Assembly: GCA_902796825.1 (NCBI GenBank)
Contig: CADBQQ010000024.1
Span: 1 to 34,273 of the forward strand
Source of the DNA: an uncultured bacterium
GTDB taxonomy: Bacteria; Cyanobacteriota; Vampirovibrionia; Gastranaerophilales; Gastranaerophilaceae
Reading direction: 5' to 3'
DNA: 34,273 bases
Positions within the stretch are counted from its first letter, which is position 1. The number at the start of each line of letters is the position of its first letter. Both the position numbers and the translations under genes were made by a program. Below the pieces are notes generated by a model that made no database searches, was not told the DNA's origin, and saw only the letters and a list, made by a program, of their open reading frames with translations. Shown piece after piece: positions 1 through 7,177 of the stretch.

Positions 1-1
1 A

Positions 2-247
2 AAATTAGAAAATAGCAAGATTTTGAACGCTGTATCCAAAAAAGTTAAATCTATGCCGAAACTGGCTAAAGGTGCTATAAAATCAGGATTGTCATTTGCT
101 CCTTGGGTATTAGTTGTCGCAGGTTTTGTTAATATGATTAGACATAATAATAAAAAGGCAAATACCTATATTGCAAATTATTACGATTTGAAAAATACCC
201 AAGCTCAGGTTCGTGATTATTTAGCTAACCAAAGTGAAGAAGTTTAA
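2..247 (+). CDS. Hypothetical membrane protein, C-terminal part (5' end outside window)
   Basis: The frame is open from base 2 to a TAA at 245-247, with no ATG in the visible part; the only visible candidate start is a TTG at base 23. This is most likely the last ~80 residues of a gene that begins upstream of the window. The visible part has a basic stretch (KKVKSMPKLAKGAIKSG), one hydrophobic segment (LSFAPWVLVVAGFVNMI) that can span a membrane, and a polar tail rich in N, Q and Y. A rho-independent terminator follows 9 bases after the stop, so this is the end of its transcript. I do not recognise the family. The basic/hydrophobic make-up resembles the polytopic protein at the other end of the window, but no alignment was done. 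Confidence 0.6.
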   Translation, partial: KLENSKILNAVSKKVKSMPKLAKGAIKSGLSFAPWVLVVAGFVNMIRHNNKKANTYIANYYDLKNTQAQVRDYLANQSEEV

Positions 248-255
248 TATAAAAT

Positions 256-291
256 AAAAACGACCGCTATAATTATTAGCGGTCGTTTTTT
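256..291 (+). terminator. Rho-independent terminator after the first gene
   Basis: A GC-containing stem ACGACCGCT/AGCGGTCGT is flanked by A-run and T-run arms, with a ~10-base AT loop and six T's after the stem. The T-run abuts the -35 element of the next gene's promoter. Confidence 0.9.
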
Positions 292-292
292 A

Positions 293-322
293 TTGCCATT
301 TTTGTGTTTTTTAGTTTATAAT
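293..322 (+). promoter_or_regulatory. Sigma70-type promoter giving a leaderless formyltransferase mRNA
   Basis: TTGCCA (293-298) and a perfect TATAAT (317-322) are separated by 18 bases. The ATG lies at 329, six bases after the -10, so the expected transcription start (about 7 bases past the hexamer) is the A of the start codon. There is no Shine-Dalgarno sequence. Confidence 0.7.
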
Positions 323-328
323 AACACC

Positions 329-1261
329 ATGAGGGTTGTTGTTTTAGGCAAAGGTTTAATGCTTGCAAATATTGTTCTTGGAGTTTTGGATTCAGGAGCA
401 GAATTAGTTGGAGTTTTTCGTTATGAACAAACCTCAAAATCACGTTTGCGTATTTTATTGGAAGATTTTTTTAAACCGCAGCCGGAAGTTACTCTGCTGA
501 AAAAACTTAAAATCCCGCAGATTAAAATGAAATCCGCAAATGATGAAAGATTTCGTAAGCTTCTTGTCCATTTGAATGTGGATTTAGTTATTGTTGGTAC
601 ATGGCATGAAAAAATAGAAAAAGAGACTTTTAATATCCCCAAAATTGCTACGTTAAATGTTCATCCGTCACTTTTGCCAAAATATCGCGGACCAAATCCT
701 TATATGCAAACAATATTACACGGTGAGGAGTATTCAGGGGTTACTATTCATTTGATGAACGAGAATTTTGATGCCGGAGCGATATTAAAACAAGAAAAAA
801 TAAAAATTTCGGATAATGATACATCAAAAGAATTGCGGGAGAAATCTGTACTTGTAGCCAGAAAACTAGTCTCTGAAATTATAAATGATTTAAATGATAA
901 GGTTCTAACACCGGTCGTTCAGGAAGAAAAATTTGCAACATATTATCCGAATATTATTGGCGAAGAACGTATGTTGGATTTTGAAATTCAAACAGCTTCG
1001 GAAGTCTCAAGAACAATTAGGGCCTTGCATCCTTTTTTGCCGTGTTATATAACGCATAAAGACAAATTTTTTATTGTAAATCCATATAAATTTATAATTT
1101 TGCGAAATTCTTTTGAACGTAAAGCCGGAACGATAATTGATAAAAATGCGGATAAAGCATCTCTTACTATCGTTTGTAAAGACGGAAAAGCTATAAGATT
1201 TTCAGATTTGAAATTATATAAATCAAAAGCCGTAAAAAGTTATATTAAAAATAATATTTAA
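329..1261 (+). CDS. Formyltransferase family protein (methionyl-tRNA formyltransferase-like)
   Basis: A 310-residue protein with the formyl_transf_N fold. The catalytic triad of the family is visible as N110 and H112 (LNVHPSLLPKYRGPNP) and D148 (NENFDAG). The 36-residue H-to-D spacing equals that of E. coli Fmt (N106/H108/D144). Length and a C-terminal beta-rich region fit Fmt, which formylates initiator Met-tRNA using 10-formyl-tetrahydrofolate. However, the N-terminal domain is divergent and the substrate loop reads RGPNPYMQ rather than RGAAPIQR. It could therefore be a formyltransferase acting on another amine, for example a sugar nucleotide. I chose ATG 329 rather than the in-frame TTG at 293 because the promoter overlaps 293-322. 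Its stop overlaps the stop of mnmG on the other strand by 4 bases. Confidence 0.75.
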   Translation: MRVVVLGKGLMLANIVLGVLDSGAELVGVFRYEQTSKSRLRILLEDFFKPQPEVTLLKKLKIPQIKMKSANDERFRKLLVHLNVDLVIVGTWHEKIEKETFNIPKIATLNVHPSLLPKYRGPNPYMQTILHGEEYSGVTIHLMNENFDAGAILKQEKIKISDNDTSKELREKSVLVARKLVSEIINDLNDKVLTPVVQEEKFATYYPNIIGEERMLDFEIQTASEVSRTIRALHPFLPCYITHKDKFFIVNPYKFIILRNSFERKAGTIIDKNADKASLTIVCKDGKAIRFSDLKLYKSKAVKSYIKNNI

Positions 1262-3138
1262 ACTCGGTGTTTGTCCAGAAGTACCATAAGTATGGAAATA
1301 TCTGCGGGCTTGATACCTCCTATGCGTGAAGCCTGAGCCAGTGTTTTAGGTTGAATTTTTGAAAGCTTGTCTTTTGTTTCGGATGAAATCTGATCGATTT
1401 TTGAATAATCAAGCCCGTCAGGAATTTTGAATTTTTCCAGCTTATCTGCCTGTAAAACCTGTTCTTCTTGACGTTTAATATATCCGTCATATTCGATTTT
1501 AACTTCAATTTGTTCGTAAACTTCGCGTGGCAAATCAAGATTTTTTGTAGTTTCATCAATTTCTTTAATTATTTTGTAATTAATATTCGGGCGTTTCAAA
1601 AGCTCTGAAGCACGCATTCCGCGATCTATATGTTCGTTATATTTTGCTAAAATTTCGTTAATTTCGTCAGATGCAGAGATCTTTAAAGCTTCAAGTCGTT
1701 TGGTTTCTTCTTTTATTAATCTTTGTTTTTCTTCAAAACGTGCAAATTGAACATCGTCAATAAGCCCTATTTTGTGCCCGATTGGGGTTAATCTTTCATC
1801 CGCGTTATCCTGACGAAGCAACAGGCGGTATTCGGAACGCGAAGTTAACATTCTATAAGGATCTTGTATATCTTTTGTTACAAGATCATCTATTAGGGTC
1901 CCTATATAGGAGGAACTCCTTGACAGTTCAAGCATTTCAGAAGCGTTAAGATAATTATATGCGTTTATTCCTGCGATTAAACCTTGTGCGGCAGCTTCTT
2001 CATAACCGCTTGTTCCGTTAATTTGTCCGCCAAAGAATAACCCGCGTATTTGTTTAGACATAAGAGAGTGGGTTGTTTGAATTGCGGGTACGTAATCATA
2101 TTCAACGGCATAAGCAGGTTTGATTATATGAGCATTTTCAAGTCCCGGCAAACTGCGTATCATTTTGACTTGAACATCAGCAGGTAAACTTGTTGAAAAT
2201 CCTTGAATGTATGTTTCGTATGTATTTAGGCCTTCAGGTTCAATAAAAATATGATGAGACGGATTGGAGGCAAATCTTACGATTTTATCCTCAATTGACG
2301 GGCAATAACGCGGACCTACACCTTGTATTAAACCTTGATACATTGGCGATTTATCGAGATTTTCTTTTATTATACGGTGGGTTTCTTCATTAGTTTTTGT
2401 CAGATAGCAAGGATAAGTTTTCCTTATCGGGCGGTTTGGCTTGAAAGAAAAGAAATTTAGTTCTTCATCTCCGGGCTGAATTATCATTTTTGAATAATCA
2501 ATCGTTCTTTTGTCAACGCGCGCAGGGGTTCCTGTTTTTAGTTTTTTGGTTTGTATACCTAGTTTATGCAGGCTATCTGATAATCCTATTGCGGCTTTTT
2601 CTCCAAGTCTCCCTGCGCTATATGAACGCAAACCTACAAAAATTCTACCCTCTAAAGACGTTCCTGTTGTCAAAATTACTGCGCGAGCATTGTATTCAAT
2701 ACCGAATTCGTCAACAGCTCCGATTATTTTGCCGTTTTCGACTTTTAATTCTGTTATACAGCATTGTTTTATGAAAATATTGTCGTTATTTTCTAATATG
2801 TTGCGCATATAGCGGGTATATTCCGCTTTGTCGGATTGAGCTCTTAATGCCCTAACAGCAGGACCTTTTGAAGAATTTAATACTTTCATTTGCAAATACG
2901 TTGCATCCGCAACTTCTCCCATAACGCCGCCTAAAGCATCAATTTCACGTACCAGAGTAGATTTTGCAGGTCCGCCTATTGCAGGGTTACAGGGTTGAAG
3001 TGCAATATTATCTACGTTTAAAGTACATAATAAAACCTGAACTCCAAGTTTTGCACAGGCTAAAGCTGCTTCGCATCCGGCATGCCCTGCACCTACAACT
3101 ATTACATCAAATTTGTTGTTTAAATACCCGCTATTCAT
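1258..3138 (-). CDS. mnmG: tRNA uridine-5-carboxymethylaminomethyl modification enzyme MnmG (GidA)
   Basis: A 626-residue FAD protein of normal MnmG length. With MnmE it installs the carboxymethylaminomethyl group at U34 of tRNAs reading two-codon boxes. Signatures include the N-terminal Rossmann motif VVGAGHAGCEAA, NPAIGGPAKSTLVREIDALGG, the FGGQINGTSGYEEAAAQG segment, and a C-terminal MnmE/tRNA-binding helical domain ending near SRIGGIKPADISILMVLL. The frame stays open up to a TTG at 3156, and an ATG lies at 3144, but a TATAAT at 3150-3145 would sit inside those longer versions. ATG 3138, six bases after the hexamer, is the likeliest start, giving a leaderless mRNA. No partner mnmE is in the window. 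It converges on the formyltransferase gene with a 4-base stop overlap and no terminator between. Confidence 0.95.
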   Translation of the reverse strand: MNSGYLNNKFDVIVVGAGHAGCEAALACAKLGVQVLLCTLNVDNIALQPCNPAIGGPAKSTLVREIDALGGVMGEVADATYLQMKVLNSSKGPAVRALRAQSDKAEYTRYMRNILENNDNIFIKQCCITELKVENGKIIGAVDEFGIEYNARAVILTTGTSLEGRIFVGLRSYSAGRLGEKAAIGLSDSLHKLGIQTKKLKTGTPARVDKRTIDYSKMIIQPGDEELNFFSFKPNRPIRKTYPCYLTKTNEETHRIIKENLDKSPMYQGLIQGVGPRYCPSIEDKIVRFASNPSHHIFIEPEGLNTYETYIQGFSTSLPADVQVKMIRSLPGLENAHIIKPAYAVEYDYVPAIQTTHSLMSKQIRGLFFGGQINGTSGYEEAAAQGLIAGINAYNYLNASEMLELSRSSSYIGTLIDDLVTKDIQDPYRMLTSRSEYRLLLRQDNADERLTPIGHKIGLIDDVQFARFEEKQRLIKEETKRLEALKISASDEINEILAKYNEHIDRGMRASELLKRPNINYKIIKEIDETTKNLDLPREVYEQIEVKIEYDGYIKRQEEQVLQADKLEKFKIPDGLDYSKIDQISSETKDKLSKIQPKTLAQASRIGGIKPADISILMVLLDKHRV

Positions 3139-3144
3139 ACCCAT

Positions 3145-3150
3145 ATTATA
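3145..3150 (-). promoter_or_regulatory. -10 element of mnmG
   Basis: A perfect TATAAT on the minus strand (3150 to 3145) precedes ATG 3138 by six bases. The -35 region is poor (nearest match TTTAAT at 3172-3167, spacer 16). A perfect 7-bp inverted repeat, CGTTTAT/ATAAACG at 3177-3196, lies just upstream and could be an activator site; its role is unknown. Confidence 0.5.
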
Positions 3151-3263
3151 AGCCAAAAATAGCCAAATTAAACCGGCGTTTATCTGTAAATAAACGTAAC
3201 AATTACACTAAATCTCTCTCATAAAACCCTATTTGGCAGCTGTCGGGGATTTTACATTTACCC

Positions 3264-3356
3264 CTATCCTTCTGCGGTCAGTTCTTCCCAGATGCTTGGA
3301 ACTACTATCAATGCAGTGTATACGATAAAACCGAATAGGATTAAGTTAATAGCCAT
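3264..3356 (-). CDS. Small membrane protein, 30 residues
   Basis: ATG at 3356 to TAG at 3264 encodes 30 residues beginning MAINLILFGF and ending WEELTAEG. It is a single hydrophobic helix of about 20 residues followed by a short acidic tail, which predicts a single-pass membrane peptide with the acidic end outside the bilayer. Support for its being real: a perfect AGGAGGT site at 3367-3361 just before the ATG, its own promoter-like sequence (TTAATT-N18-TAATAT), and no competing gene on either strand. I do not recognise it. The size and layout resemble the tiny single-helix subunits of membrane complexes, but no specific match is claimed. A GGGG/CCCC hairpin follows the stop without a T-run, so termination is unclear. 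Confidence 0.65.
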   Translation of the reverse strand: MAINLILFGFIVYTALIVVPSIWEELTAEG

Positions 3357-3360
3357 GATG

Positions 3361-3393
3361 ACCTCCTTTGGGTTCTCTTGCTATTTACCCAAA
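3361..3393 (-). promoter_or_regulatory. Consensus ribosome-binding site preceded by an inverted repeat
   Basis: AGGAGGT at 3367-3361 is the strongest Shine-Dalgarno sequence in the window. A 7-bp inverted repeat, TTTGGGT (3393-3387) and ACCCAAA (3373-3367), ends against it, so the stem would touch the AAA of AAAGGAGG. If transcription starts near 3388, only part of this can fold in RNA, and the repeat would then be a DNA operator over the start site. Confidence 0.55.
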
Positions 3394-3394
3394 T

Positions 3395-3424
3395 ATATTA
3401 ATCCCGTTTTTTAAAGAAAATTAA
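3395..3424 (-). promoter_or_regulatory. Putative promoter of the 30-residue membrane protein
   Basis: On the minus strand TTAATT (3424-3419) and TAATAT (3400-3395) are 18 bases apart, placing the start near 3388 and giving a ~30-base leader with the strong ribosome-binding site. This is a partial consensus match in AT-rich DNA, hence modest confidence. Confidence 0.35.
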
Positions 3425-3443
3425 CGTGCTATAATTTAAATAG

Positions 3444-3471
3444 TTGATAATTTTACAAAAATTCATATAAA
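3444..3471 (+). promoter_or_regulatory. Promoter giving a leaderless or near-leaderless zinc-ribbon mRNA
   Basis: TTGATA (3444-3449) and TATAAA (3466-3471) are 16 bases apart. The ATG at 3480 is eight bases past the -10, and there is no Shine-Dalgarno sequence between them. Confidence 0.55.
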
Positions 3472-3479
3472 ATATTGAT

Positions 3480-3755
3480 ATGAAAGATATAGAAAAACTT
3501 TTTAAAAATCTTTGCTGTTCAAGATGTAAAAATGATTTTACGCAAGAATCTATAAAAATAATTGAAAAGAAAAATAATATTTTAATATGTAATTTATTCT
3601 GTCATAAATGTGGAAAAGATTTTGGCAATGTTATTTTAAATTATTCTGCAAACAAAAGAAATCATCCCCCTCTTGAAATTATAGACGGACCTCCTGCGAT
3701 TAATGCGGATGATGTTTTAGATGCACACAGATTTATAAAAAATAATTTAAAATAA
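3480..3755 (+). CDS. Hypothetical small zinc-ribbon protein
   Basis: A 91-residue protein with two Cys pairs, C13-x2-C16 and C41-x2-C44 (CHKCGKDF), spaced as in a zinc ribbon. They are followed by a conserved-looking tail with PPLEIIDGPPAINADDVLDAHRFIKN. The tail's Asp-Asp-Val-Leu-x-Ala-His block suggests a defined helix rather than disordered sequence. I do not know a function; binding of nucleic acid or protein through the ribbon is only an inference. It is a single-gene transcript: it has its own leaderless-type promoter just upstream, and a perfectly palindromic terminator starts at its stop codon and is shared with aspS arriving from the other side. Confidence 0.75.
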   Translation: MKDIEKLFKNLCCSRCKNDFTQESIKIIEKKNNILICNLFCHKCGKDFGNVILNYSANKRNHPPLEIIDGPPAINADDVLDAHRFIKNNLK

Positions 3756-3781
3756 AAGACCGGATTTAAATCCGGTCTTTT
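3754..3781. terminator. Bidirectional terminator between the zinc-ribbon gene and aspS
   Basis: A perfect 28-base palindrome with the core GACCGGATTTAAATCCGGTC is flanked by AAAA and TTTT. It works symmetrically for the plus-strand zinc-ribbon gene and the minus-strand aspS, whose stop lies 4 bases beyond. Confidence 0.9.
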
Positions 3782-3784
3782 GTG

Positions 3785-5566
3785 TTACTTATTAACATTT
3801 GCTGTACTTTTAATATGAAGTTCTCGCAACTGCTGTATTGAAGCTTCTCCTGGAGCTCCTGACATCAAGCATTTCGCTCCGGCATTTTTAGGGAATGCTA
3901 TTACGTCACGAATAGAATCAGTTCTTGCAAGTAACGCAACTAATCTGTCTAAACCTATTGCTAAACCTGCGTGAGGTGGAGTTCCGTATTGCAGTGCATT
4001 AACCATAAATCCGAATTTTTCTTCAGCTTCTTCTTGAGTTAAACCTAAAGCTTTGAAGATTTCTGATTGAACTTCGGATGAGTGAATTCTTACTGAACCT
4101 CCGCCTAATTCAGTTCCGTTATAAACGATATCATAAGCAATTGATTTAACGTTGCCTAAATCGCCTGATTTTAATTTTTCTAAATCTTCCAAGTTTGGAG
4201 AAGTGAACGGATGATGCATTGCCATATATCTTTGTTCTTCATCAGACCATTCAAACATTGGGAAATCAACAACCCATAACAAATTATGTTTTGCTTCATC
4301 AATAAGGTTAAGAGTTTTACCAAAGTGAAGTCTTAATCTTCCCATAATATCGTAAACCAATTTTGGTTTATCCGCTAAGAAGAATATAATATCGCCTGCT
4401 TGAGCACCTGCTCGTTCTTGAATTTGTTTAGCTTGTTCTTCTGTCACAAATTTCAAAACTGGAGATTTTGCAGTTCCATCTTCTTGATAAATAATATTTG
4501 CAAGAGCTTTCGCACCCATTGAAACAGCAAGTTTTGTAATATCGTCAAGTTCTTTTCTTGAATATTTCGCGCCGCCCGGAATTCTTATACCGCGAACAAT
4601 TCCGCCTTGTTCAAGAGTATTCTTAACAATTTGGAATTCTGATTGCATAATAATGTCGCCAAGATCGAACAATTCAAGTCCAAATCTTGTATCAGGCTTG
4701 TCTGAACCAAATCTGTCCATAGCTTCTTGCCATGAGATTTGCGTAAATGGAGGTTTAACCTCAACACCTGCTGCTTTAAATGCATCTACAATCAAGCCTT
4801 CAACAACTCTAATAACATCTTCCTGTTTAACAAAAGACATTTCTAAATCAACTTGAGTGAATTCCGGCTGTCTGTCAGCTCTTAAATCTTCATCTCTAAA
4901 GCATTTTGCAATTTGATAATATCTTTCAATACCGCCAACCATTAACAATTGTTTGAAAATTTGCGGAGATTGAGGAAGTGCGAAAAACTTACCTTCCTGA
5001 ACACGTGAAGGAACAAGATAATCACGCGCGCCCTCAGGAGTAGTTTTTATTAAAATAGGTGTTTCAACTTCCAAAAAGTCAAGATTATTCAAATAACTTC
5101 TTATAGCTTGGACTATATTATGACGAAGAACCAGTTTAGAAAGCATAGTTTCACGTCTTAAATCCAAGTATCTGTATTTTAAACGAATATCTTCCGAAAC
5201 ATTTTCATCATCAAGTACAAAAGGTAAAACTTTTGATTCCGATAAAACTTCAACAGATTCAGGATACATTTCAACCTGACCTGTAGGATATTTTTCGTTA
5301 TATGTTTCTTCAGGTCTTTTGGTTACTTTGCCTGAAACTTTTATAACGTATTCACTTCTTACTTTGCCGAATACTTCGTGTACTTGAGGGTTTATTTGCG
5401 GATTAGCAACTAATTGGAAAAATCCGCTTCTGTCTCTCAATTCAATAAATAAAATACCGCCTAAGTCTCTTACGGTTGAAACCCAGCCTGATAGAGTAAC
5501 GGTTTGATCAATATTGTTTAAGTTTAATTTACCGCATTCATGGTCTTTAAATTCTGTTTTAATCAT
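3785..5566 (-). CDS. aspS: Aspartyl-tRNA synthetase
   Basis: A 593-residue class II synthetase of normal bacterial length that charges tRNA-Asp. Domains in order are the N-terminal OB anticodon-binding domain (GWVSTVRDLGGILFIELRDRSG), the catalytic core with motif 2 (CFRDEDLRADRQPEFTQ), a GAD insertion in the middle, and motif 3 (GLAIGLDRLVALL) near the end. In the OB domain the residue after RD is Leu, as in E. coli and other discriminating enzymes, rather than the His common in non-discriminating AspRS. This weakly suggests it charges only tRNA-Asp. ATG 5566 is preceded by AAGGA at a somewhat long distance. It stands alone on the minus strand, ends at the shared terminator, and its upstream region holds a dispersed palindromic repeat. 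Confidence 0.97.
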   Translation of the reverse strand: MIKTEFKDHECGKLNLNNIDQTVTLSGWVSTVRDLGGILFIELRDRSGFFQLVANPQINPQVHEVFGKVRSEYVIKVSGKVTKRPEETYNEKYPTGQVEMYPESVEVLSESKVLPFVLDDENVSEDIRLKYRYLDLRRETMLSKLVLRHNIVQAIRSYLNNLDFLEVETPILIKTTPEGARDYLVPSRVQEGKFFALPQSPQIFKQLLMVGGIERYYQIAKCFRDEDLRADRQPEFTQVDLEMSFVKQEDVIRVVEGLIVDAFKAAGVEVKPPFTQISWQEAMDRFGSDKPDTRFGLELFDLGDIIMQSEFQIVKNTLEQGGIVRGIRIPGGAKYSRKELDDITKLAVSMGAKALANIIYQEDGTAKSPVLKFVTEEQAKQIQERAGAQAGDIIFFLADKPKLVYDIMGRLRLHFGKTLNLIDEAKHNLLWVVDFPMFEWSDEEQRYMAMHHPFTSPNLEDLEKLKSGDLGNVKSIAYDIVYNGTELGGGSVRIHSSEVQSEIFKALGLTQEEAEEKFGFMVNALQYGTPPHAGLAIGLDRLVALLARTDSIRDVIAFPKNAGAKCLMSGAPGEASIQQLRELHIKSTANVNK

Positions 5567-5591
5567 TCTCTTAATCTTCCTTTTTGTTGTC

Positions 5592-5654
5592 TGTCACTCC
5601 GAATTCGTTTCAGAGTCTAATTATTACAGATCCCGAAATAAAATCAGGATGACA
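5592..5654. repeat. Palindromic dispersed repeat (two 27-base arms)
   Basis: The arm at 5592-5618 (TGTCACTCCGAATTC...GTCT) is the imperfect inverse (18 of 27 matching) of the arm at 5628-5654 (AGATCCCGAAA...GATGACA). The same 27-base unit recurs at 12738-12764. It is a REP/MITE-like hairpin lying between the divergent genes aspS and rqcH. Confidence 0.75.
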
Positions 5655-5683
5655 ATATGATAATAACACAAACACAAAAATAA

Positions 5684-5712
5684 TAGACAAAAATACTCAT
5701 TTTTGGTAAATT
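5684..5712 (+). promoter_or_regulatory. Promoter of the rqcH-rsmE-cca-AsmA1 operon, leaderless
   Basis: TAGACA (5684-5689), a 17-base spacer and TAAATT (5707-5712) preceded by TGG form a -35/-10 pair six bases before ATG 5719. No Shine-Dalgarno sequence is present. Confidence 0.5.
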
Positions 5713-5718
5713 TTCTTT

Positions 5719-7155
5719 ATGATTACTTTTGACAGCATTATGTTAGAGTCATTTGCAAAAGCAGAAGGTGCTTTTATATGCGGGGCGCGGGTTAATAAAA
5801 TTCAGCAGCCTTCAAGACGTGAATTGATTTTGTCATTAAGGAATAACGGAAATACCCGTCAATTTTATATAAATATTGATCCGAAGTTTTATCACGTATG
5901 TTTTATGTCGGAAGAAAATCTAAAAAAACGTCATATTGAAATTCCTCAAAAACCTCCGATGTTTTGCATGCTGCTGAGAAAATATATGAACAATGCGCGT
6001 ATTGCAAAAATTAACCAGCCGGACGGGGAACGGATTTTAGAACTTTATTTTGAAACATATAACGAAATCGGGGATAAAATTTATCTTTGCCTTGCCGTTG
6101 AATTGATGGGAAAATATTCAAATATTATTTTATACAACTGCGATACTGGTATCATTTTAGGCTGCGCTCATAATGTCGGCTCTGACAAAAGTCAGGTGCG
6201 CGAAGTGTATGGAACTATACCGTATACTTACCCGCCTAAACAAGAAACAAATGATTTTATATCAAGGCGATACGGTTTTTTACGTGCTATCGGACGCGAT
6301 ATTTATTCTGATGGCAATATAAATTCGATTATTGATAATTATTATGCTTATCATATTGGCAAATTTAAATATAACAGTTTGAAAAATAATTATAAATCTA
6401 ATGTAAGCACTAAATTAAAAAAAGTTGAAAAATCTCTACGGGAAATGGAGTGTCAAATATCAAAGAATAAACAAGCTGATAAATATTTATATTTCGGAAA
6501 CCTCATTATGGCTAACTTGTATGCCCTTAAAGATTATTCTAAAACCGTAACGGTATTTGATTATGAAAACAATAAAAATATAGAGATTAATCTTGATGAG
6601 ACCAAAACTTTAAAAGAAAATGCAAATAAATTTTTTAAAAAATACAATAAATCAAAAACATCCAACATTAAACTTTCTCAATTGATAGAATACACAAAAA
6701 TGAAAAAAGAATATTTAGACAGCCTTTTGTTTTCTATAAATTGTTCTGAAAATATTGATGATTTGTTAGAATTGTCAGAAGAAATATTTTCAGACGAGCC
6801 AATAAAAAAGTATGATAAAAAATCTATAGAGCCTATAAAAATTGAAAGCGGGGAAACTCGTATTTATATTGGAAAAAATAATAAACAAAATGATTACATC
6901 ATTTCAAAATTGGCAGATGATAATGACTTATGGTTTCATGTTCACAATTGTGCCGGTTCGCATGTTTTGTTAAAGACTCAGACCATAACGGATGAATTGA
7001 TATTAAAATGTGCAAAGCTGGCAAAAGAACATTCTACTTGTGCATATTCAGGAAAAGCCGGTGTAATTTATACAAAATGCAAATATTTACGAAAACCACC
7101 AAAGGCTCATTTGGGGTATGTTACATACAAAAATGAAAAAGAAATTGTGATATAA
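5719..7155 (+). CDS. rqcH: RqcH/NFACT family ribosome-associated quality control protein
   Basis: A 478-residue NFACT protein (formerly annotated fibronectin-binding). Family members bind stalled 50S-peptidyl-tRNA complexes and recruit tRNA-Ala to add alanine tails. The N-terminal NFACT-N domain covers roughly residues 1-200 (start MITFDSIMLESFAKAEGAFICGARVNKIQQPS), a coiled-coil middle about 220-350, and the NFACT-R domain about 380-478 (NDLWFHVHNCAGSHVLLKT, KPPKAHLGYVTYKNEK). The Asp-Arg pair needed for tailing in B. subtilis RqcH appears here as E104-R105 (PDGERILEL). The protein is also shorter than the usual ~550-580 residues, mostly in the middle. It is the first gene of a four-gene plus-strand operon; the next start is 22 bases downstream. 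Confidence 0.88.
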   Translation: MITFDSIMLESFAKAEGAFICGARVNKIQQPSRRELILSLRNNGNTRQFYINIDPKFYHVCFMSEENLKKRHIEIPQKPPMFCMLLRKYMNNARIAKINQPDGERILELYFETYNEIGDKIYLCLAVELMGKYSNIILYNCDTGIILGCAHNVGSDKSQVREVYGTIPYTYPPKQETNDFISRRYGFLRAIGRDIYSDGNINSIIDNYYAYHIGKFKYNSLKNNYKSNVSTKLKKVEKSLREMECQISKNKQADKYLYFGNLIMANLYALKDYSKTVTVFDYENNKNIEINLDETKTLKENANKFFKKYNKSKTSNIKLSQLIEYTKMKKEYLDSLLFSINCSENIDDLLELSEEIFSDEPIKKYDKKSIEPIKIESGETRIYIGKNNKQNDYIISKLADDNDLWFHVHNCAGSHVLLKTQTITDELILKCAKLAKEHSTCAYSGKAGVIYTKCKYLRKPPKAHLGYVTYKNEKEIVI

Positions 7156-7177
7156 TTATTTTCAAAAGGGATTTGTT

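Noticed and set aside
2490-2812. Plus-strand frames of 94 and 100 codons inside mnmG
   Set aside because: Shadows of the mnmG reading frame; composition is implausible and there are no start signals.
3177-3196. CGTTTAT/ATAAACG palindrome upstream of mnmG as a terminator of the small protein gene
   Set aside because: No T-run follows it on either strand and the stem is AT-rich; if functional, a protein-binding site is more likely.
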